From: an uncultured Bacteroidales bacterium
GTDB lineage: Bacteria; Bacteroidota; Bacteroidia; Bacteroidales; Marinilabiliaceae
Length of the DNA: 19,734 nt
Direction of reading: 5' to 3'
Assembly: GCA_937892095.1 (NCBI GenBank)
Contig: CALAVC010000146.1
Location: 1-19,734, forward strand
Numbering within the stretch: the first letter of the stretch is position 1; each line of letters opens with the position of its first letter. Positions 15,780 through 19,734 of the stretch are shown piece after piece. The position numbers and the translations under genes are program-made. The notes below the pieces were generated by a model. That model was not told where the DNA came from, did no database searches, and saw only the letters and a list, made by a program, of their open reading frames with translations.

Positions 15780-15899
15780 TTTTTAAGTCATTAGTCGCTT
15801 CCTATCGTAGTGTATTTAATACTTACAATGACGTTTTGACCATCACTAAACCAAAAATTAAGTAAATTAGCCAATCTATTTACTCTTCAAGATTCGACA

Positions 15900-17051
15900 A
15901 TGCGACAACCTTTCGTATTATCTCTTCTCATAGCTCTGCAATTTCTTTTGCTCACAACCCCTGTCTTCGGACAAGTAGTCCCATCGGGATATAACAAACA
16001 AATCTCTCTCGGCGGTGAAGACGTCTACCTCTTTTCACAGTCTTCCCAGCCAACCATGTCGCTCACGCTTTCCGAGTCCACAAGTTTTGTGTGGATTCTC
16101 GATTCCGACACCATTCGTACAACCACTGGCACAACCGACACGCTAATTGTCGAAAATCCGGGATTGTACACCCTTAAAGCTGGTTCCAATACCTATACCA
16201 TGCGTTGGTTATCCCCAATCATTGAGTCCGCTCAAATCGTTGTCGACTCAGCCACCTGTGAAGCCGTATACGTCAGCAGTTCAATGATTTACGAACCCAT
16301 TGTCCTTAATTCCGTCACTGCTCAACAATCATTCTCCTACGATTGGATCTTTGCCGACACTCTCGAACATCAAACCAAACGTCCCTACACCCAGTTTGAT
16401 GAGATCTACGAGCAAGGCATCCTCCAATTGCAGATAACCAACCTTGCTGGCAACACCTTCGTGGTCTCCGATACCATTGTCCCCGTAGCTGTCAAAGCCG
16501 CTCTTTCCTACGAAAGCCGAAAAGAAAATGCCGACAACGAAGCCGTCGTCTCTGGTGAAGCCATCTCGTCTCCTGCCGAAATAGTTTTTACTAATAAGTC
16601 CGAAGGCGCATTCACAGTCAGTGAATGGCAGATTGGCAACCTCACAAGGCTCTACGACCGCGACCCCATATACCAATTCCAACAACCAGGCACATACACC
16701 GTTAGCCTTGTAGTGACTAACGAACTATCGGGCTGTCAAAGCATCGACAGCACAACGCAAATCACAGTTAGCGAAGCTGCTCTCGGCTTCCCAAACGCTT
16801 TCACTCCCAATGGTGATGGCGTCAACGATGTCTTCAAGCCTGCTTTCCGTTCGCTCAAATCCTTCGAGCTGACAATCTTCAATCGTTGGGGACGTAAGGT
16901 CTTCTCCACCTCAAGCCCAACCGATGGATGGGATGGTACAATTAACGGACGCGATGCCGCAGCTGGCACATACTACTACTACGCCACTGCCGAAGGCTAC
17001 GAAAAAGACGTTTCTTTTATCAGGCATGGCTCAGTAAGCCTTATTCGCTAA
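15900..17051 (+). CDS. T9SS type B sorting domain protein (gliding motility-associated C-terminal domain)
   Basis: The 383-residue product is a secreted protein with a signal peptide (about 1-24, cleaved before Gln25) and Ig-like beta domains. It has a PKD-like domain near 215-292 (GTYTVSLVVTNELSGCQSIDS) and the CHU_C/type B sorting domain at the end, from about 297 (FPNAFTPNGDGVNDVF, LTIFNRWGRKVF, GWDG, AAGTYYYYATAEGY). Type B domains direct T9SS export, and such proteins are often surface adhesins or filaments needing SprF/PorP-type partners, none of which is here. The function of the body is unknown. The 120 bases upstream hold no clear housekeeping promoter. The gene follows the sigma-factor cluster and lies 23 bases before rel. 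The ATG at 15900 gives the signal peptide. Confidence 0.9.
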   Translation: MRQPFVLSLLIALQFLLLTTPVFGQVVPSGYNKQISLGGEDVYLFSQSSQPTMSLTLSESTSFVWILDSDTIRTTTGTTDTLIVENPGLYTLKAGSNTYTMRWLSPIIESAQIVVDSATCEAVYVSSSMIYEPIVLNSVTAQQSFSYDWIFADTLEHQTKRPYTQFDEIYEQGILQLQITNLAGNTFVVSDTIVPVAVKAALSYESRKENADNEAVVSGEAISSPAEIVFTNKSEGAFTVSEWQIGNLTRLYDRDPIYQFQQPGTYTVSLVVTNELSGCQSIDSTTQITVSEAALGFPNAFTPNGDGVNDVFKPAFRSLKSFELTIFNRWGRKVFSTSSPTDGWDGTINGRDAAAGTYYYYATAEGYEKDVSFIRHGSVSLIR

Positions 17052-17074
17052 CCATGCAACAATAGACGCTCAAA

Positions 17075-19345
17075 ATGACGACAAATAACAACATATCCAA
17101 CGCCTCTGCCGAAACATTGCAAGACGAAGAACTTGCTCGTCAGATGGTGCAAGACATCATAGCTCGCAACCCACGTTGTCGTAAAGACGAAGGCTCTGTT
17201 CAGATGATAAAAAAAGCTTTCGAACTTGCCAACGATGCCCATCGTGGCATGCGCCGACGTAGTGGTGAGTTATACATCTTTCACCCGGTCTCCGTTGCTC
17301 GCATAACAGCCGAAGAAATAGGTCTTGGCGCCACCAGCGTCTCCGCAGCCCTCCTCCACGATGTTGTTGAAGACACCGAGTTTACACTTCAAGACCTCGA
17401 AAAACTTTTCAGCCCCAAGGTCGCTCAAATTGTCGACGGTCTTACCAAGCTCGAAAACATCATCGACCAACAAGAGTCTCTTCAGGCCGAAAACTTCCGT
17501 AAGCTACTCATGAGTATGATAGAAGACGCTCGTGTCATACTCATCAAGATTGCCGATCGCTTACACAATATGCGCACGCTCAACTCTATGCCAGAACACA
17601 AGCGCTATCGCATTTCTGCCGAAACTCTCTATATATATTCGCCAATCGCCTACCGACTCGGACTCTATGCCATCAAGTCCGAACTCGAAGACCTAAGCCT
17701 TAAAAACGAGCAACCTAAAGTCTACGAAGAGATATATAATCGACTCCAAACATATAAGCGCGACTACGAAAGTGTCATTCAAAGCGTCGAAAGCCCCATT
17801 CGCGCTGCTCTCGACAACGCTGGCTACCACTACGACATAAAGGCGCGCACCAAGTCCATCTATTCCATCTGGAAAAAGATGCAAAACAAGGGCGTTCAGT
17901 TCGAAGAAATATACGACATCATTGCCATGCGTATTGTCTTCCAACCGAAAGAAGGACTGCAAGAAAAAACACAGTGTTGGGACATATATAGCATGATAAC
18001 AGGTCTTTTCCGTCCCAATCCAGACCGACTTCGCGACTGGGTCAGTACACCCAAAAGCAACGGATACGAAGCCCTTCACACCACAGTTATGAGCCCTCGT
18101 GGGCGGTGGGTCGAAGTTCAGATTCGTTCCGAACGTATGGACGAAGTCGCCGAGCGTGGACTCGCTGCCCACTGGAAATACAAGGGTAACACCGACTCAA
18201 ACAAAAAAGGCGACACAGAAATAGATGCTTGGCTCGAAAGTCTACGCCATATTCTCGATACCGCCACGCAAAACTCCATGGAGTTCTTCGACACATTCAA
18301 ACTCAACCTATTCTCGCAAGAACTTATGATTTTTACACCACAAGGCGAAATGCGTTCGATGCCTATTGGCTCTACTGCACTCGACTTCGCTTTCGAAATA
18401 CACTCCAACGTCGGCTTTCACTGTATCGGTGCCAAGATAAACTACAAACTCGAACCGCTAAGCTACGTCCTCAAAAGTGGCGATCAGGTAGAAATAATTA
18501 CAAGCGAAAACCAGCGTCCGCACTACGAGTGGATAAACTTCTGCACCACCGCCAAAGCACGTGCTAACATAAAAGAAGCATTCAAAAATGAGCGTCGACA
18601 AATAATAGAGACGGGCGAGAAGATGGTTAGCGACGAACTTGCCAAGTATAAGCTAACAATCAACGCTCGTATCCTCCGCAAGATGCTTACGCATTATCAT
18701 TTCGACAATCGAGAGGATCTCTACTACGCTATCGGAAATAAAAGCATCGCCATCAACGACCTTGAAAAAAATCTGCGTCAGAAGTCTGGCAATCGCCTAA
18801 TCCGTATATGGAATCTGAGCTTCGGTTCGTCGCATTCTCATAGCGACTACGACGAAGACGATGTTGTAGCATTGCCCAAAAACAAGAATATAGTCCTCTC
18901 CGACGACGAAAAACAACAGCAATATGTCATAGCTCCATGTTGCCATCCCATCCCCGGAGATGATGTCGTTGCCTATGTCGACGAGACAGGCTCCATAACC
19001 CTCCATAGTCGCTCTTGCATACAAGCCCTACGGCTCATGAGTAGCCATGGCGACAGAATTGTTGCAGCACAGTGGCAAAGTCATAAGGTCATGTCTTTCC
19101 TCGTCGAAATCGAGATGAACGGCATCGACCGTCAAGGTCTCGTGTCCGAAATTACTGGCATAATCTCGCAACAACTGCACGTCAAAATGCGTTCAGTCTC
19201 TTTTGAAACTCACGACGGCATTTTTGTCGGCAATATATTCCTCTACATCTACGACGCTCACGACCTTCAAGTCCTTCTCGACAAAATTCGCAATGTCAAA
19301 GGCGTCTATAACGTCCTTCGCAAAGAACATTCAGCCAATAAATAA
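17075..19345 (+). CDS. rel: Bifunctional (p)ppGpp synthetase/hydrolase (Rel/SpoT family)
   Basis: This 756-residue protein is a full-length long RSH enzyme that makes and degrades the alarmone (p)ppGpp. The HD hydrolase domain (about 45-205) keeps His70 in FHPVS, HDVVEDT (95-101) and KIADRLHNMRTL (Asp161), so hydrolysis should be active. The synthetase domain (about 245-370) has RTKSIYSIWKKM, EEIYDIIAMRIV and TPKSNGYEALHTTV, so synthesis should also be active. The regulatory half has a TGS domain (about 418-478, FTPQGEMRSMPIGSTALDFA), a helical region, a CC/zinc-finger-like segment with PCCHPIPGDDV, and an ACT domain at the end (IDRQGLVSEITGIIS). Length matches the family. It is preceded by a T9SS cargo gene and followed after six bases by a PLP enzyme gene. 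Confidence 0.95.
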   Translation: MTTNNNISNASAETLQDEELARQMVQDIIARNPRCRKDEGSVQMIKKAFELANDAHRGMRRRSGELYIFHPVSVARITAEEIGLGATSVSAALLHDVVEDTEFTLQDLEKLFSPKVAQIVDGLTKLENIIDQQESLQAENFRKLLMSMIEDARVILIKIADRLHNMRTLNSMPEHKRYRISAETLYIYSPIAYRLGLYAIKSELEDLSLKNEQPKVYEEIYNRLQTYKRDYESVIQSVESPIRAALDNAGYHYDIKARTKSIYSIWKKMQNKGVQFEEIYDIIAMRIVFQPKEGLQEKTQCWDIYSMITGLFRPNPDRLRDWVSTPKSNGYEALHTTVMSPRGRWVEVQIRSERMDEVAERGLAAHWKYKGNTDSNKKGDTEIDAWLESLRHILDTATQNSMEFFDTFKLNLFSQELMIFTPQGEMRSMPIGSTALDFAFEIHSNVGFHCIGAKINYKLEPLSYVLKSGDQVEIITSENQRPHYEWINFCTTAKARANIKEAFKNERRQIIETGEKMVSDELAKYKLTINARILRKMLTHYHFDNREDLYYAIGNKSIAINDLEKNLRQKSGNRLIRIWNLSFGSSHSHSDYDEDDVVALPKNKNIVLSDDEKQQQYVIAPCCHPIPGDDVVAYVDETGSITLHSRSCIQALRLMSSHGDRIVAAQWQSHKVMSFLVEIEMNGIDRQGLVSEITGIISQQLHVKMRSVSFETHDGIFVGNIFLYIYDAHDLQVLLDKIRNVKGVYNVLRKEHSANK

Positions 19346-19351
19346 TATCCC

Positions 19352-19690
19352 ATGGACCTCTTAAAAAAAATAGACGACACCCGAGGTGGTACCCTCGGCA
19401 AATATCAAGATGTGGCTCACGGATATTTCGTCTTTCCAAAGCTCGAAGGTGAGATAGGACCGCACATGAAGTTTCGCGGCAAAGATGTCGTCAACTGGAG
19501 TCTGGAAAACTACCTCGGCTTAGCCAACGCACCCGAGGTTCGCCTCGTCGACACGCAGTCTGCAGCCCAATGGGGACTCGGATACCCAATGGGGACTCGC
19601 ATAATCTCTGGTCAGACATCCCTTCATGAGGAACTCGAAGAAGACCTCGCCCGATTCCTCGACAAAGAAGACTGTTTCGTGCTCAACTTT
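19352..19690 (+). CDS. Alpha-oxoamine synthase family PLP enzyme (N-terminal part)
   Basis: The 113 readable residues are the N-terminus of a class I/II aminotransferase-fold enzyme of the alpha-oxoamine synthase group (serine palmitoyltransferase / KBL / 8-amino-7-oxononanoate synthase). VNWSLENYLGLANAPEVR, GYPMGTRIISGQTSLHEELE and CFVLNF match its opening, and the family's expected GYQ segment would come next. A Bacteroidota subfamily starting MDLxxKI with GYFVFPKLEG is the best match. These enzymes condense an amino acid with an acyl thioester, and in this phylum they start sphingolipid or sulfonolipid synthesis. The exact substrate is not readable. The gene begins six bases after rel. Its natural sequence stops at 19690; the frame stays open afterwards only because adapter sequence lacks a stop. 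Confidence 0.82.
19566..19599 (+). repeat. 15-base perfect direct repeat within the PLP enzyme gene
   Basis: CCCAATGGGGACTCG occurs at 19566-19580 and again at 19585-19599, a 19-base period that puts the copies in different reading frames (AQWGLG versus YPMGTR). The protein keeps the family spacing with no insertion, so the second copy is not a simple duplication. Confidence 0.85.
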
Positions 19691-19734
19691 AGATCGGAAG
19701 AGCGTCGTGTAGGGAAAGAGTGTAGATCTCGGTG
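19691..19734. other. Illumina TruSeq adapter sequence at contig end (artefact)
   Basis: The final 44 bases begin AGATCGGAAGAGCGTCGTGT, the standard TruSeq read-through adapter start, and continue exactly as the reverse complement of the universal adapter through to GGTG. Genomic sequence therefore ends at 19690. Translation across it would add a false tail of about 14 residues to the PLP enzyme. Confidence 0.98.

Noticed and set aside
13589..15815. Similar GTAGT/ATTTAA strings upstream of the sigma gene (near 13591) and the type B cargo gene (near 15808) as a shared ECF promoter
   Set aside because: The strings differ by an internal two-base insertion and have no paired second element at a constant distance, so I cannot support a promoter.
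1..19734. tRNA or rRNA genes, CRISPR arrays, insertion sequences, integrases or phage genes
   Set aside because: I saw no cloverleaf-like segment, regularly spaced repeats, transposase-like protein or terminal inverted repeats on either strand.

Overview
The window is a contig from a Bacteroidota genome, most likely order Bacteroidales. The evidence is the gldE-gldD pair, a lipid-anchored TamA homologue (TamL), a group II-type GGGPS, the rpmB-rpmG-DUF4295 ribosomal cluster, a TTTG / TAnnTTTG-type promoter, A-rich leaders without Shine-Dalgarno sequences, and two proteins carrying type IX secretion (T9SS) sorting domains, one type A and one type B. T9SS cargo argues against Bacteroides itself and favours a Porphyromonas-, Paludibacter- or rumen/gut-Bacteroidales-like lineage. 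All supported genes are on the + strand. The longest stretch without a gene is about 220 bases.

Layout. (1) 1-7499 is a tight envelope and DNA-maintenance operon: gldE (5' end missing), gldD, an Sfp-type phosphopantetheinyl transferase, a GGGPS/PcrB-like prenyl-lipid enzyme, tamL, and mutS2 with a C-terminal Smr domain. Gaps are 0-17 bases. (2) 7517-8266 is a ribosomal protein transcription unit (L28, L33 and a 50-residue DUF4295 protein) with a good promoter and a textbook terminator. (3) 8419-10881 is a stand-alone secreted GH2 beta-galactosidase with its own strong terminator. (4) 10953-13588 is a small CI-like HTH regulator followed by a T9SS-secreted trypsin/Lys-C-like protease. (5) 13720-15779 is a compact regulatory cluster: an ECF sigma factor, an Hpt-like phosphotransfer protein overlapping it by 4 bases, a single-domain STAS protein, and a degenerate SDR-fold protein that has lost its cofactor and catalytic motifs. 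(6) 15900-17051 is a T9SS type B cargo protein. (7) 17075-19345 is a full-length bifunctional (p)ppGpp synthetase/hydrolase. (8) 19352-19690 is the start of an alpha-oxoamine synthase family PLP enzyme, cut off by the contig end.

The last 44 bases (19691-19734) are not genomic. They match the Illumina TruSeq adapter and should be trimmed. The best candidate for an undescribed system is the sigma / Hpt / STAS / pseudo-SDR cluster. It puts a phosphorelay-type module and a partner-switch-type module directly behind an ECF sigma factor, and it sits beside secreted surface proteins and the stringent-response enzyme.
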